A DNA stretch of 64,000 nucleotides from NCBI GenBank assembly GCA_022844225.1, contig JALHMC010000003.1, forward strand, positions 124,001 through 188,000, read 5' to 3'. Below the pieces are notes generated by a model that saw nothing but the letters and a program-made list of their open reading frames with translations, did not search any database and was not told where the DNA came from. The stretch is from Hyphomicrobiaceae bacterium. Its GTDB lineage: Bacteria; Pseudomonadota; Alphaproteobacteria; Rhizobiales; Hyphomicrobiaceae. The position numbers and the translations under genes were made by a program. Each line of letters opens with the position of its first letter. Within the stretch, counting starts at the first letter, position 1. Positions 18,327 through 27,805 of the stretch are shown piece by piece.

Positions 18327-19511
18327 TCAGTCGCGCTGGAGACACATGGCGATGCCCATGCCGCCGCCGATGCAGAGCGTTGCGAGGCCCTTCTTGGCGT
18401 CACGGCGCTGCATCTCGTAAAGCAGCGTGGTGAGGACGCGCGCGCCGGAGGCACCGATGGGATGGCCGATCGCGATGGCGCCACCGTTGACGTTGACCTT
18501 CGAGGTGTCCCAGCCGAGGCCCTTGTTCACAGCGCAGGCTTGCGCGGCGAACGCCTCGTTGGCCTCGATGAGGTCCAGGTCATTGACGGTCCATCCGGCT
18601 TTCTCGAGGGCCTTCTTCGAGGCAGGAATCGGGCCGGTTCCCATGATCGAGGGATCCACGCCAGCATTGGCCCACGACACGATCCGCGCGAGAGGCTTGA
18701 TGCCTCGGCGCTTCGCCTCGGCCTCGGTCATCAGGACGACGGCAGCGGCGCCGTCGTTGATGCCGGAGGCGTTGGCGGCCGTCACCGAGCCCTCTTTCGG
18801 ATCGAATGCGGGGCGAAGCTTGGAGATGCCCTCGAGGGTCACGCCGTCCTTGATGTACTCGTCCTCGGCGACGACGGTCTCGCCCTTGCGCGTCTTGATG
18901 ACGACCGGGGCGATCTCGTCCTTGAAGCGTCCGGCCTTCTTGGCGGCCTCGGCCTTGTTCTGAGAGGCGACGGCGAACTTGTCCTGCTCGTCACGGGTGA
19001 TCTGCCACTGGCGTGCGACGTTCTCGGCAGTCGTGCCCATGTGGTAGCCGTTGAAGGCGTCCCAGAGGCCGTCCTTGATCATGGTGTCGATCATCTTGGT
19101 GTCGCCCATCTTCGTGCCATCACGAAGGTACATGGCGTGGGGCGCCTGGCTCATGCTTTCCTGGCCGCCGGCGACGACGATCGTGGCACCATCGAGGATC
19201 TGCTGGGCGCCGAGAGCGACCGCACGCAGACCCGAGCCGCAGAGCTGGTTCATGCCCCAGGCTGGCGCGTCGACCGGGATGCCAGCGGCGATCGAGGCTT
19301 GGCGAGCCGGGTTCTGGCCGGTCGCGGCCGTCAGGATCTGGCCCATGATTACTTCGTTGACGTCTCCGGCCTCGACATTGGCGCGCTGCAGCGCCGCCTC
19401 GATCGCGACCTTGCCGAGTTCATGTGCCGGCAATGATGCCAGGGAACCATTGAACGAGCCGACCGGTGTGCGCGCTGCGCTGGCAATGACGATGGTGGTG
19501 TCCGGATTCAT
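18327..19511 (-). CDS. phaA: Acetyl-CoA C-acetyltransferase PhaA (beta-ketothiolase)
   Basis: Biosynthetic thiolase, 394 residues, that condenses two acetyl-CoA to acetoacetyl-CoA, the first step of PHB synthesis. The nucleophilic Cys91 is in [11 protein letters not shown]. The second active-site His is in [11 protein letters not shown] (about 350), and the base Cys in CIGGGMG (about 381). It is divergent from phaR across a 325-bp intergenic region, which suggests control by PhaR. Confidence 0.96.
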   Translation of the reverse strand: MNPDTTIVIASAARTPVGSFNGSLASLPAHELGKVAIEAALQRANVEAGDVNEVIMGQILTAATGQNPARQASIAAGIPVDAPAWGMNQLCGSGLRAVALGAQQILDGATIVVAGGQESMSQAPHAMYLRDGTKMGDTKMIDTMIKDGLWDAFNGYHMGTTAENVARQWQITRDEQDKFAVASQNKAEAAKKAGRFKDEIAPVVIKTRKGETVVAEDEYIKDGVTLEGISKLRPAFDPKEGSVTAANASGINDGAAAVVLMTEAEAKRRGIKPLARIVSWANAGVDPSIMGTGPIPASKKALEKAGWTVNDLDLIEANEAFAAQACAVNKGLGWDTSKVNVNGGAIAIGHPIGASGARVLTTLLYEMQRRDAKKGLATLCIGGGMGIAMCLQRD

Positions 19512-19733
19512 GCGATTGCTCCTTGATGCCCGAAGGCCGGGACAAGCTCGGGGTCACACCTTGGGTGATGCGCCGGCCACTGATTGTGCGGCCAATCGAA
19601 GTTGCCAGGCAGAAGCCCGGATTTGTGCGCTCAACCTAAAGATATCGATAGTGCCTTCCTTGATCGGCCGCAATCCGCGTGCAGCGCGCAAATCGCATTG
19701 ATGGGTTGACGGATGACGGCTGGAAGCGCCTGT

Positions 19734-19757
19734 TTGCGGGCTGTTGCGGTGTTGCAG
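19734..19757. promoter_or_regulatory. TTGC-repeat cluster in the phaA-phaR divergent intergenic region (possible PhaR site)
   Basis: Three TTGC elements lie at 19734-19737, 19744-19747 and 19752-19755 in the 325-bp region between phaA and phaR. PhaR regulators of other alphaproteobacteria bind TGC-rich sites near pha genes, so this is a candidate operator. The match is loose and no exact consensus was checked. The rest of the intergenic region shows no gene. Confidence 0.3.
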
Positions 19758-19836
19758 AATGGGTCCGACGGTCACTTTCCCCGGCGACGTCCATGTGGTA
19801 TTGTTTCGCAGGTGCAGTAACGGCGCGGTCGAACAC

Positions 19837-20586
19837 ATGCTGAGCAAGCCTGAACCCTCTGGGGACAAGAAGGAGCCGGTCGTCGTCAAGAAGTACGCGA
19901 ACCGCCGCCTCTACAACACCGAGACCAGCACGTACGTCACGCTGGACGACTTGGCAGCCATGGTTCGGGCCGAGAGGGATTTCGTGGTTTTCGACGCGAA
20001 ATCGGGCGAGGATCTGACGCACACCGTGCTGACCCAGATTATCGTCGAGCAGGAAAGCCGTGCCGGTACCCAGACGCTGCTTCCGGTGCCGTTCCTCCGC
20101 CAGCTCATCCGGTTCTACGGCGACACCATGGAGCGCATGGTCCCGAGCTACCTGCAAGTCAGCCTCGAGACGCTGGCCAAGGAGCAGGAGCGGTTCCGCA
20201 AACAGTTCACCACCGCGTTTACGCCGCACGGCGCTTTCGAGGCCTATCAGGAGCAGGCGCGCAAGAACCTCGCGATGTTCGAGCAGGCCATCACGATGTT
20301 CGCCCCGTTCTCAGGTGGCAAGACCGGGATTCCGGGCGTGCCCGGGATGCCGGGCATGGACATGCCGCGGCCAGAGAGCGAGCGAGCGGACGCCGGGCGC
20401 GGCGACAGTGGAAAGTCTGTGTCGCCCGCGACAGGCGCCCAGGCTCCGGGAGCGGCTGCGCTTCCCGTTGCTGGCAAGGGTTCATCATCGCAGGGTGACA
20501 AGCGCAAGCCCAGTGAGCTCGACGAGCTCAAGGCGCAGCTCGCAGCGATGCAAGCCAAGCTCGAGAAGCTATCCTCCAAAGATTAG
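19837..20586 (+). CDS. phaR: Polyhydroxyalkanoate synthesis repressor PhaR
   Basis: DNA- and PHB-binding repressor of granule genes, about 249 residues. The N-terminal PHB/PHA-accumulation DNA-binding domain is unmistakable: VVKKYANRRLYNTETSTYVTLDDLAAMV and DFVVFDAKSGEDLTHTVLTQII are family markers. The middle region (about 90-150) is helical and followed by a Gly/Pro/Met-rich linker (GIPGVPGMPGMDMP). A short coiled-coil-like C-terminus (LDELKAQLAAMQAKLEKL) closes it. The start is set at the ATG nearest the conserved domain. It is divergent from phaA. Confidence 0.93.
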   Translation: MLSKPEPSGDKKEPVVVKKYANRRLYNTETSTYVTLDDLAAMVRAERDFVVFDAKSGEDLTHTVLTQIIVEQESRAGTQTLLPVPFLRQLIRFYGDTMERMVPSYLQVSLETLAKEQERFRKQFTTAFTPHGAFEAYQEQARKNLAMFEQAITMFAPFSGGKTGIPGVPGMPGMDMPRPESERADAGRGDSGKSVSPATGAQAPGAAALPVAGKGSSSQGDKRKPSELDELKAQLAAMQAKLEKLSSKD

Positions 20587-20697
20587 GTGATCACTGTTGA
20601 TGGCCGGCCCGCGTGCGCCGTGCGCGAGCTTTGCCATTGACCGTCGTGGACAACCGAGCCGATCCTGTCGCGTTAACAAAAAACAGGAGTGCTTGGG

Positions 20698-21666
20698 ATG
20701 AAACGCCGCGACTTCCTGCGGGCCACCGCCGGAGCTACTGCCTTCAGTATTGCCGGACGAGCGACCGCCTTCGCTCAAACCTGGCCGAGCCGCCCAGTCA
20801 AATTCATCGTTTCGTTTGCGGCCGGCGGCGCTACCGATCTGGTCGCGCGGCCTTGGGCGGACGCCTTGACCAAGGCTTTCGGTCAACAGTTCATCATCGA
20901 GAACCGTGGCGGCGCGTCCGGGATGATCGGCAACGAGGCCGCCTTCAGGGCGACGCCCGATGGCCATACCTTTTTGTTCACCGGAAATACGGGGACGGTG
21001 GGCCTGCCGATCCTGCGCAAGGCGAGCTTCGATGCGCGTCAGTTCCTTCCTGTCGCGCACACCGGGAATGCAGTGTCGGGCTTCACCATCCATCCCTCGG
21101 TTGGTGCCAAGACCTTTGCCGAGATGCTGGACTATGCGCGGAAGAATCCGGGCAAGCTCAACTTCGGATCGTCGGGCGCGGGAACGCAGCCGCACCTGCG
21201 TTATGAAATGCTCAAGTTCAAGACGGGCGTCGACATCGCCCATATCCCGTACCGGGGCGGCGCCGATAGCTTGAACGATCTGCTGGCCGGCAACATCCAG
21301 CTCATGAACGAGGCCTCGACGCTGCCGCATGTCAAAGCAGGCAAGCTGATCATGCTTTGCGTCAATGCACCGACGCGCTTTGCCGACTTGCCGGATGTGC
21401 CGACGCTGACCGAGTGCGGCGTCAAGGATGCCGACATGGCGAGTTGGTTCGGCCTCTATGCCCCGCCCGGAACGCCGAAGGAGATCATCGCGACCTTAAA
21501 CGCAAAAGCGCGGGAGATCGGCTCGACGCCGGAGTGGAAGCAGCGCATGGCGCAGGTCGCGAACATCCCAGTCAATCTGACAGTCGAGGAGATGCAGAAG
21601 CTCTGGGACGAGGACTGGAACGCGACGGCCGAGGTCATAAAGACGGCCGGCATCAAACTCGAGTAG
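20698..21666 (+). CDS. Bug-family (TctC-like) periplasmic substrate-binding protein, Tat-exported
   Basis: Extracytoplasmic solute-binding protein of the Bug/TctC family (tripartite tricarboxylate transporter), 322 residues. A twin-arginine leader KRRDFLRATAGATAFSIAG is followed by AFAQ cleavage and the family start TWPSRPVKFIVSFAAGGATD. VAHIPYRGGADSLNDLLAG-type sequence around 180-200 is the Bug signature. An AGGAG eight bases before the ATG fixes the start. No tctA or tctB membrane genes are adjacent, so it is an orphan receptor here, and its ligand (probably a carboxylate) is unknown. Confidence 0.9.
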   Translation: MKRRDFLRATAGATAFSIAGRATAFAQTWPSRPVKFIVSFAAGGATDLVARPWADALTKAFGQQFIIENRGGASGMIGNEAAFRATPDGHTFLFTGNTGTVGLPILRKASFDARQFLPVAHTGNAVSGFTIHPSVGAKTFAEMLDYARKNPGKLNFGSSGAGTQPHLRYEMLKFKTGVDIAHIPYRGGADSLNDLLAGNIQLMNEASTLPHVKAGKLIMLCVNAPTRFADLPDVPTLTECGVKDADMASWFGLYAPPGTPKEIIATLNAKAREIGSTPEWKQRMAQVANIPVNLTVEEMQKLWDEDWNATAEVIKTAGIKLE

Positions 21667-21685
21667 CTTCCAGCCTCAGTTTACG

Positions 21686-21709
21686 GACCGGCGACGACGA
21701 TCGCCGGTC
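21686..21709. terminator. Hairpin between convergent TctC-like and EF-G-like genes
   Basis: Perfect 9-bp stem GACCGGCGA/TCGCCGGTC with a six-base loop, in the 69-bp gap between the two convergent stops. It is followed by a weak T-rich stretch (TGCTTTGGG) on the plus strand, so it probably terminates the plus-strand transcript. Confidence 0.6.
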
Positions 21710-21735
21710 TGCTTTGGGTACCGGTAGCGGACCGG

Positions 21736-23781
21736 TTATTCCGCGGCCTGCTTCTGGCCGGCCAGAACCTGGTCGGCGAGGCGGCCCGTCAGCTCGGCCA
21801 AGTGATCGAATTTGGCCGTGAATGTGCCGACGCCGGAGGTAGCCGAGCGCAGCTCCACGATCAAATCCTGGATCTCGGCTTCCGGCATCCTGGCTTCGAC
21901 AACGTCCCAGCCGGTCCAGCCTTCGCGAGCGTCGAACCCGAGGATCTGTCCGCGGCGCTGCGAGATCAGCGCATTTATGCGGCTGGTCGCATCCGATGGC
22001 ACCGTGATCTTGACGTGCATGATCGGCTCGAGCAGCACTGGCTGACACTTCGGCAGGCCTTCCGACATGGCGAGGCGTCCGGCCTGCCGGAATGCCATGT
22101 CGGACGAATCGACCGTATGGTACGAGCCGTCGGTGAGAGTTACCGCGACATCGACCACGGGAAAGCCGAGCGGTCCGGTCTGCAGATAGTCCTTCACGCC
22201 AATCTCGACGGAGGGGATGAACTGCCGCGGAACCACGCCGCCGTGTATCTTCTCGTCGAAGCGGAAGCCCTCACCACGGGCGAGCGGCGCGATGTCCAGC
22301 ACCACGTCGCCAAACTGACCATGTCCCCCTGACTGCTTTCGATGCCGCGCGCGGATCGTCGTGCCCTTCCGGATGGTCTCGCGATAGGGGAGCTGGCGGG
22401 GCTGGGTCACGGCCTCTATGCCCGACTTGCGCTTCAGACGCTCGAGGGTGACACGGAGATGCATTTCGCCCTGCCCCCACAGCACCATCTGGTGGGTGTC
22501 GTGGACATGATCGAGCTTGAGGGAGATATCCTCTTCCATGGCTTTGGCGAGTGCCGACGTCAGCTTGACCTCGTCCTTGCGATCCTTCAGCGAGATTGCG
22601 ACGCCCAGCACCGGCGGAGGCGGCTCGGGCGCCCCGAGTTGCTCTATACGGGGTCCAGTGGTGAGGGTCTCGCCGGTCTTGACCTTTTCGAGGCGTGCCA
22701 GCGCAACCGTGTCGCCAGCCTGGGCCGGGCCGCGCTTCTTCGCATCCTGGCCCATCAGCGAAAGCACGCCCGCAATCCGCTCCTCGGTGCGGTTACCGGT
22801 GACGGTGTCGCCTTCCTCGAGTGTGCCCGTGAGCACGCGAGTGAGCGAGAGCTTGCCTCCGTGCGACGTATAGATGGTCTTGACCACATGCGCTGACGAA
22901 GCGTGGCCGTCGAGACCCAGTCGTTTGGCTGTATCACCGACAAAGGGTGCTTCGTGCCTCAGGGCCTTGAGCAGACGGAGGATGCCGTTGCCGTTGGCTG
23001 CGGAACCGACCAGAACGGGGCAGATGAGCCCTTCCTTCAACTCGCGTGCGAGATCGTCGAAAATCCGGTCGCGGGGGGGAGCGATGTCCGAAAGCAGCTG
23101 CTCCATCAGTTCGTCGTCGTAGTCGGCAAGTTTTTCGAGCATCTCGAAGCGGGCCGATTTCTCGCGTTCGGCGACCGTCGCCGGCATCTCGATCATCTCG
23201 GACGGCGCATGCTCGCGATAGATGAAGGCGCGTTCGAGCGCGAGATCGACGAAGCCGGTCGCAATCCCGTTCTCCCAGATGGGAACCTGGCGCAGCACGA
23301 GCGGCTTCGGGCTCGCAGGCTGCAGCATGGGCAGAATTTCGCGAACGGGCGTATCGAAGCTGTCGATCTTGTTGAGGAACAAGAAGTGCGGGATGCCGCG
23401 CTTCTCGAGTTGCTTGAGGATCACCTGCAGAGCCGGTACGCGCTTGGGGTCGGGCTCGGTCACGACGACCGCTGCATCGGCGGCCATTAGAACTGCGTCG
23501 GCTTCGGACTGGAACTCGATCGAGCCGGGGCAGTCGATGAAGGTGTAGCGGTCGCCGAGAAACTCGACATCGGCGGCGTTGAGCTCGGTGCTCATGCCGT
23601 GTGCGCGGGCCTCCTGCGACGCGTCGCCGACGGTGTTCGCGTCGGTGATGGTGCCCTGGCGCGAGATGGCGCCGGTGCGATGCAAGATGGCCTCGAGCAA
23701 AGTGGTCTTGCCGGACATATAAGGTCCGACCAGTGCGATGCAGCGGGCACTACGGCCCGCCCCGCCATTGGCATTACCCAT
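21736..23781 (-). CDS. EF-G-like translational GTPase (second-type EF-G paralogue)
   Basis: GTPase with full EF-G domain order, 681 residues: G domain (1-265), domain II, then the III-V region ending in the EF-G C-terminal fold (GPLGFPVVDVAVTLTDGSYHTVDSSDMAFRQAG is the domain IV region). The P-loop is GPYMSGKT (19-26) and the guanine-specificity motif is LNKID. The switch II motif reads DCPGSIEF (83-90) where translocating EF-G has DTPGHVDF, so the catalytic His is Ser87. It lies outside any str operon. It belongs to the group annotated EF-G-like protein, whose job is not settled; ordinary translocation is unlikely to be its role. Confidence 0.88.
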   Translation of the reverse strand: MGNANGGAGRSARCIALVGPYMSGKTTLLEAILHRTGAISRQGTITDANTVGDASQEARAHGMSTELNAADVEFLGDRYTFIDCPGSIEFQSEADAVLMAADAAVVVTEPDPKRVPALQVILKQLEKRGIPHFLFLNKIDSFDTPVREILPMLQPASPKPLVLRQVPIWENGIATGFVDLALERAFIYREHAPSEMIEMPATVAEREKSARFEMLEKLADYDDELMEQLLSDIAPPRDRIFDDLARELKEGLICPVLVGSAANGNGILRLLKALRHEAPFVGDTAKRLGLDGHASSAHVVKTIYTSHGGKLSLTRVLTGTLEEGDTVTGNRTEERIAGVLSLMGQDAKKRGPAQAGDTVALARLEKVKTGETLTTGPRIEQLGAPEPPPPVLGVAISLKDRKDEVKLTSALAKAMEEDISLKLDHVHDTHQMVLWGQGEMHLRVTLERLKRKSGIEAVTQPRQLPYRETIRKGTTIRARHRKQSGGHGQFGDVVLDIAPLARGEGFRFDEKIHGGVVPRQFIPSVEIGVKDYLQTGPLGFPVVDVAVTLTDGSYHTVDSSDMAFRQAGRLAMSEGLPKCQPVLLEPIMHVKITVPSDATSRINALISQRRGQILGFDAREGWTGWDVVEARMPEAEIQDLIVELRSATSGVGTFTAKFDHLAELTGRLADQVLAGQKQAAE

Positions 23782-24065
23782 GGCTCCGCTCCTTTGTCTC
23801 TCAGGCAGCCGGACGCCATGCCGCGCCCCGCGCCTGAGATCAAGGACGCGGCAACCTCATGGTGGACCCAGCATCGTTGCTCGCGCAAGCCCTCCATGGC
23901 GGTTTCGTCACACGAGGGCGTTCACATTTTGCGGCGAGGCGCAGTCCCTGCACCGGGGTTTCCGCAGCGCTCGGTTGTCAGCCCGAGTTCGGACCGCCAT
24001 CATGCTCGAGCCGCAATTGTCCTCGATCTGACCTTAGAGCAGGACAACCGCGGCTGGGGGATGAC

Positions 24066-24674
24066 ATGACGCTCAAATCGATCGGCGCGCGATTTTTCGT
24101 GGTGGGTTTGCTCGTGGCGGCCAGTGTCTCCACCGCCGCTGCGCTCGAGGTGCCGAAGGGTGAGAAAGAAGCCCTCAAGGCTTGCGAGCGGCGATTGTGC
24201 GACCTGGTCACGAAGAAGGCGCCAGCCAACGGTGATTTCACGTGCGGCTTGTCGAAGACGTGGGCCAAGGCCGACCTGAAGCAGGGATCAGCATCCGGCA
24301 AGTTGAGCTGGGGTTTCGGCGATGCGCGCTGCTCGGTCGACGTCAAGCTTGCTCGGGCGACGATCGTCGCGGCGCTGAAGGACCAGAAGGCAACGGTCGA
24401 GTTCCCGGCGCACACCGTGACGTGCCTCATCGAGCGCGACACCAAGCCGGACAACGTGACTGCGGTGCTGGCGCCCAAGGCTCAGCTCGAGGACGGACGC
24501 GTCAAGCGGGTGTGGGTCAACCTCAAGTCGGTCGAAGGCCCCAGCACGATCAAGGGACTCGCCTTCGCGGCAGCAAAGCTCGAGGACAATCTCGGCCTCT
24601 TCCGCAAGCCGCTGGTCAAGGCGATCAACAAGCTGCTGCACGAGACGTGTCCGCGGGTGGCTACGGGAGGGTGA
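24066..24674 (+). CDS. Exported hypothetical protein
   Basis: A 202-residue protein with a Sec signal peptide (MTLKSIGARFFVVGLLVAAS, cleaved after TAAALE or similar), so periplasmic. The mature part has about five Cys residues (KACERRLCDLV, DFTCGLSKTW, ARCSVDVK, VTCLIER, HETCPRV), which suggests disulfides. Many Lys residues are spread through it. I recognise no family with confidence. It is divergent from the EF-G-like gene and convergent with rplQ. The start is the ATG at 24066, where the signal peptide begins; the same frame is open further upstream. Confidence 0.8.
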   Translation: MTLKSIGARFFVVGLLVAASVSTAAALEVPKGEKEALKACERRLCDLVTKKAPANGDFTCGLSKTWAKADLKQGSASGKLSWGFGDARCSVDVKLARATIVAALKDQKATVEFPAHTVTCLIERDTKPDNVTAVLAPKAQLEDGRVKRVWVNLKSVEGPSTIKGLAFAAAKLEDNLGLFRKPLVKAINKLLHETCPRVATGG

Positions 24675-24702
24675 GGCCAAGGGCCTTCACGTATCGATGC
24701 CC

Positions 24703-24737
24703 GAAATAGAAAAAGCGCAGCCCGGAGAGCTGCGCTT
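24703..24737 (-). terminator. Rho-independent terminator of the rpsM-rpsK-rpoA-rplQ operon
   Basis: Nine-bp perfect stem AAGCGCAGC/GCTGCGCTT (24713-24721 and 24729-24737). Read on the minus strand it is followed by TTTTTCTATTTC, a strong U-tract. It sits about 50 bases past the rplQ stop and would also insulate the convergent hypothetical gene. Confidence 0.88.
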
Positions 24738-24785
24738 ACAGTATCGTGTCGTTGTTTCGATGGCGCACGAAGCGCCCCCACGCCC

Positions 24786-25220
24786 TTACGCAGACGCGCC
24801 CTCGCCCTGCTCCTTGAGCATGGCTTCATGGCGCTCGCGATCCTCCTGGCCTTTGACGCTTTCGTCGCGGTCGACGAGTTCGATCACGGCACGCGGCGCG
24901 CTGTCGCCGTAGCGGAAGCCGGCCTTGAGGACGCGCGTGTAGCCGCCATTGCGGTCCTTGTAGCGAGGGCCCAGCACGTCGAAGAGCTTCTTGACCATGT
25001 CCTCGTCGCGCATGCGCGAGGCGGCGAGACGCCGGGAGTTCAGGTCACCGCGTTTGGCGAGCGTGATGTACTTCTCGACCACGCGCCTCAGATCCTTCGC
25101 CTTCGGCAGAGTCGTGACGATCTGCTCGTGCTTGATCAGAGAGGCCGCCATGTTGGAGAACATCGCCTGCCGATGGCCGCTGTCGCGATTGAAGCGACGG
25201 CCCTTGGATTTATGTCGCAT
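24786..25220 (-). CDS. rplQ: 50S ribosomal protein L17
   Basis: Ribosomal protein L17 of the large subunit, 144 residues. The N-terminus [20 protein letters not shown] and the following [25 protein letters not shown] are diagnostic. A charged C-terminal extension ([20 protein letters not shown]) is present as in other alphaproteobacteria. It is the last gene of the alpha operon, separated from rpoA by 153 bp containing a large hairpin, and followed by a strong terminator. Confidence 0.98.
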   Translation of the reverse strand: MRHKSKGRRFNRDSGHRQAMFSNMAASLIKHEQIVTTLPKAKDLRRVVEKYITLAKRGDLNSRRLAASRMRDEDMVKKLFDVLGPRYKDRNGGYTRVLKAGFRYGDSAPRAVIELVDRDESVKGQEDRERHEAMLKEQGEGASA

Positions 25221-25281
25221 ATCTTTTCACCCTTACGTTGTTTCGACGGGGAGGTTCTGCGGCCTCGCCTCGTTTTGAGTT

Positions 25282-25323
25282 GCGCGCTGCGACTCCCCTG
25301 GCGGGGAGCCGGCCGCAGCGCGC
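25282..25323. repeat. Large imperfect inverted repeat in the rpoA-rplQ spacer
   Basis: GCGCGCTGCG (25282-25291) pairs with CGCAGCGCGC (25314-25323). Inside it CTCCCC (25293-25298) pairs with GGGGAG (25303-25308), which gives one long GC-rich stem-loop of 42 bases. On the minus strand it lies between the rpoA stop and the rplQ start. There is no T-run, so a partial terminator, an RNA stability element or a processing site are all possible. Confidence 0.7.
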
Positions 25324-25373
25324 GTGGAACAGCAGCAGAGTTTATCTCTGCCAGCTGCCAAATTTCTACTGCC

Positions 25374-26390
25374 TCAGTACTGGTCCTCGAACCGCTTCGC
25401 CAGATCTTCAATGTTGTCCGGCGGCCAGTTCGGCACTTCCATGCCGAGATGCAGGCCCATGGATGCCAGCACCTCCTTGATCTCGTTCAGCGACTTGCGC
25501 CCGAAGTTTGGGGTACGCAGCATCTCGGCCTCGGTCTTCTGGATGAGGTCGCCGATGTAGACGATGTTGTCGTTCTTCAAGCAGTTGGCCGAGCGCACCG
25601 AGAGCTCCAGCTCGTCCACCTTCTTGAGCAGCGCCGCGTTGAATGCGAGCTCCGGATGGACACGCTCCTCGATGGCCTTCTTCGGCTCCTCGAAGTTGAT
25701 GAAGATCGAGAGCTGGTCCTGCAAGATGCGAGCGGCGAGGGCGATGGCGTCCTCGGCGCGAACGGAGCCGTCGGTCTCGACAGTCATGGTGAGTTTGTCG
25801 TAGTCGAGAATCTGGCCTTCACGCGTGTTCTCGACCCGATAGGAGACCTTCTTGACGGGGCTGAAAAGGCTGTCGACCGGGACGAGGCCGATCTGGGCGT
25901 CCTCGGGACGATTGCGCTCGGCGGCAACGTAGCCCTTGCCCGTGGAAGCTGTGAATTCCATGCGCACGGATGCGCCCTGGTCGAGATTGCAGATCACGTG
26001 GTCGGGGTTGAGGACCTCGACTTCGGAGCTGGTCTCGATATCGCCGGCGAGCGCCGGGCCCGGGCCTTCCTTTTTCAGCACCATGCGCTTGATGCCGTCC
26101 GAATGGACGCGCAGCGCGATGTCCTTGATGTTGAGGATGATGTCCGTCACGTCCTCGCGGACGCCGGTGATGGACGAGAACTCGTGCAGCACGCCGTCAA
26201 TATGCACGGACGTGATTGCAGCGCCCTGCAGGGACGACAACAACACGCGACGGAGCGCATTGCCCAGCGTCATGCCGAAGCCCCGCTCGAGCGGCTCGGC
26301 GACGACGGTCGCCACGCGGTCGCGCTGGCGTCCAACCTCGACGTGGAGCTTCGACGGCTTGATCAGATCCTGCCAATTCTTCTGCAACAT
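25374..26390 (-). CDS. rpoA: DNA-directed RNA polymerase subunit alpha
   Basis: Alpha subunit of RNA polymerase, about 338 residues. The N-terminal assembly domain begins [15 protein letters not shown] and contains [26 protein letters not shown]. The C-terminal DNA/activator-binding domain has the helix-hairpin-helix [19 protein letters not shown]. The ATG at 26390 matches the usual alphaproteobacterial start; an upstream in-frame ATG at 26402 would add four residues. It lies between rpsK and rplQ. Confidence 0.98.
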   Translation of the reverse strand: MLQKNWQDLIKPSKLHVEVGRQRDRVATVVAEPLERGFGMTLGNALRRVLLSSLQGAAITSVHIDGVLHEFSSITGVREDVTDIILNIKDIALRVHSDGIKRMVLKKEGPGPALAGDIETSSEVEVLNPDHVICNLDQGASVRMEFTASTGKGYVAAERNRPEDAQIGLVPVDSLFSPVKKVSYRVENTREGQILDYDKLTMTVETDGSVRAEDAIALAARILQDQLSIFINFEEPKKAIEERVHPELAFNAALLKKVDELELSVRSANCLKNDNIVYIGDLIQKTEAEMLRTPNFGRKSLNEIKEVLASMGLHLGMEVPNWPPDNIEDLAKRFEDQY

Positions 26391-26557
26391 GCGGGCACCC
26401 ATCGATTGAGGCTCGCGCCGTGCGCGGCGCGGCGGGCGGCAAATTCGAGGTTCCTAAACGGATAGGACGGCCGCGATTAGCGACCGCCGGAAACCTCGGT
26501 GAATGGGGCTAAGTATGTGTCACCGCGTGCGCCCCGCGGTGACGGCCCCGGTGTCGA

Positions 26558-26959
26558 TCAGACGCGGCGGCGCTTGCGCGGACGGCAGCCGTTGTGCGGG
26601 ATCGGCGTGACGTCGCGGATCGAGGTGATCTGGAAGCCGGCTGCCGAAAGCGCACGGAGCGCCGACTCACGACCGGAGCCCGGTCCGCAGACTTCGACCT
26701 CGAGGGTCTTCATGCCGTGTTCCGCGGCCTTGCGACCGGCATCTTCGGCGGCGACCTGTGCGGCATAGGGTGTCGACTTGCGCGATCCTTTGAAGCCCAT
26801 CGTACCCGACGAAGACCAGGAGATGGTGTTGCCCTGTGCGTCCGTAATCGTGATCATCGTGTTGTTGAACGATGCGCTCACGTGAGCAACGCCCGAGGCG
26901 ATGTTCTTTTTTTCGCGGCGGCGAACCTTGCCGCGGCCCTGTGCTTGATCTTTGGCCAT
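26558..26959 (-). CDS. rpsK: 30S ribosomal protein S11
   Basis: Small-subunit protein S11 of the platform, 133 residues. Markers are [37 protein letters not shown] and the C-terminal [16 protein letters not shown]. The length is slightly above the E. coli protein because of a basic N-terminal stretch. It is the second gene of the alpha operon. Confidence 0.98.
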   Translation of the reverse strand: MAKDQAQGRGKVRRREKKNIASGVAHVSASFNNTMITITDAQGNTISWSSSGTMGFKGSRKSTPYAAQVAAEDAGRKAAEHGMKTLEVEVCGPGSGRESALRALSAAGFQITSIRDVTPIPHNGCRPRKRRRV

Positions 26960-27089
26960 TCTCGGGGCTCCGGGAGGGAGGGGCTATCTGGATTCGGCGA
27001 CCGTCGCGAACGGGCGTGGTCGCAGTGGCAGCGGGTTGGGTGTACGAAAACCGAGCGCCATCGGCACCCGGCTCGCGATCTGCCAAGTC

Positions 27090-27467
27090 CTACTTCGATG
27101 CCTGCTTCTTGCCGGCGATCGCCTTTGCAGGGCCTTTTCGGGTCCTGGCGTTCGTGTGCGTGCGCTGGCCGCGAACCGGCAAACCTTTGCGGTGACGGAG
27201 GCCCCGATAGCAGCCGAGGTCCATCAGGCGTTTGATGTTCATCGCCACCTCGCGGCGCAGATCGCCCTCGACGGTGTAGTCGCGGTCAATGGCCTCGCGG
27301 ATCTGCGAGACTTCGAGATCGGTCAACTCGTTGACCTTCCGCTCGGCTGGAAGGCCAACCCGATCGCAGATTTCCTGCGCGAATTTGGGGCCGATGCCGT
27401 GAATGTACTGCAGTCCGATGACGACGCGCTTCTGCGTCGGGATGTTCACGCCAGCGATACGGGCCAC
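27090..27467 (-). CDS. rpsM: 30S ribosomal protein S13
   Basis: Small-subunit head protein S13, 125 residues. It starts [20 protein letters not shown] and has the [14 protein letters not shown] helix-hairpin and the basic C-terminal [20 protein letters not shown]. It is the first gene of the alpha operon here. secY and adk, which usually precede it, are absent; the next gene upstream is a DNA glycosylase 338 bp away. Confidence 0.98.
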   Translation of the reverse strand: MARIAGVNIPTQKRVVIGLQYIHGIGPKFAQEICDRVGLPAERKVNELTDLEVSQIREAIDRDYTVEGDLRREVAMNIKRLMDLGCYRGLRHRKGLPVRGQRTHTNARTRKGPAKAIAGKKQASK

Positions 27468-27805
27468 GTTGTTCTCCTCGTATCTCCCCGCTCGGGGAGG
27501 TCCCGCCTGATCTCAAAAGTACCGGCATGGTGGGCGATTCGGACCGGGACACTCCCTGACGGGCAATAACGGATTCGCCGCATCGCCACCCTGCCGGGGC
27601 CCTGTGTCAGGCCAAACTCCCATCATGCTCATTCGGCAGCAGAACCAGCACTTGTAATGCCGACGGCGGCGCAAACCCAACAAAGTCGCTGGGTGCGGCC
27701 GCGATCTGATGCCGTTAGCGAAAGCGCTCCCTTGTAGCGAACGTGTCACGAGGCGTCAACCGCTGCACTTGACAGGCCCGCGAGCGTTTGAATTGGCCCC
27801 GGAAA
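27468..27805. other. Intergenic region upstream of rpsM; expected promoter of the alpha operon
   Basis: 338 bases between the AlkA-like gene and rpsM, both on the minus strand. No convincing gene or hairpin was seen. Because the usual upstream spc-operon genes are absent, a promoter driving rpsM-rpsK-rpoA-rplQ must lie here, unless the operon is read from the glycosylase gene. I could not pick a clear -35/-10 pair by eye. Confidence 0.45.

Noticed and set aside
24828-26465. Long plus-strand open frame (545 codons)
   Set aside because: It is antisense to rplQ and rpoA and shows no domain.
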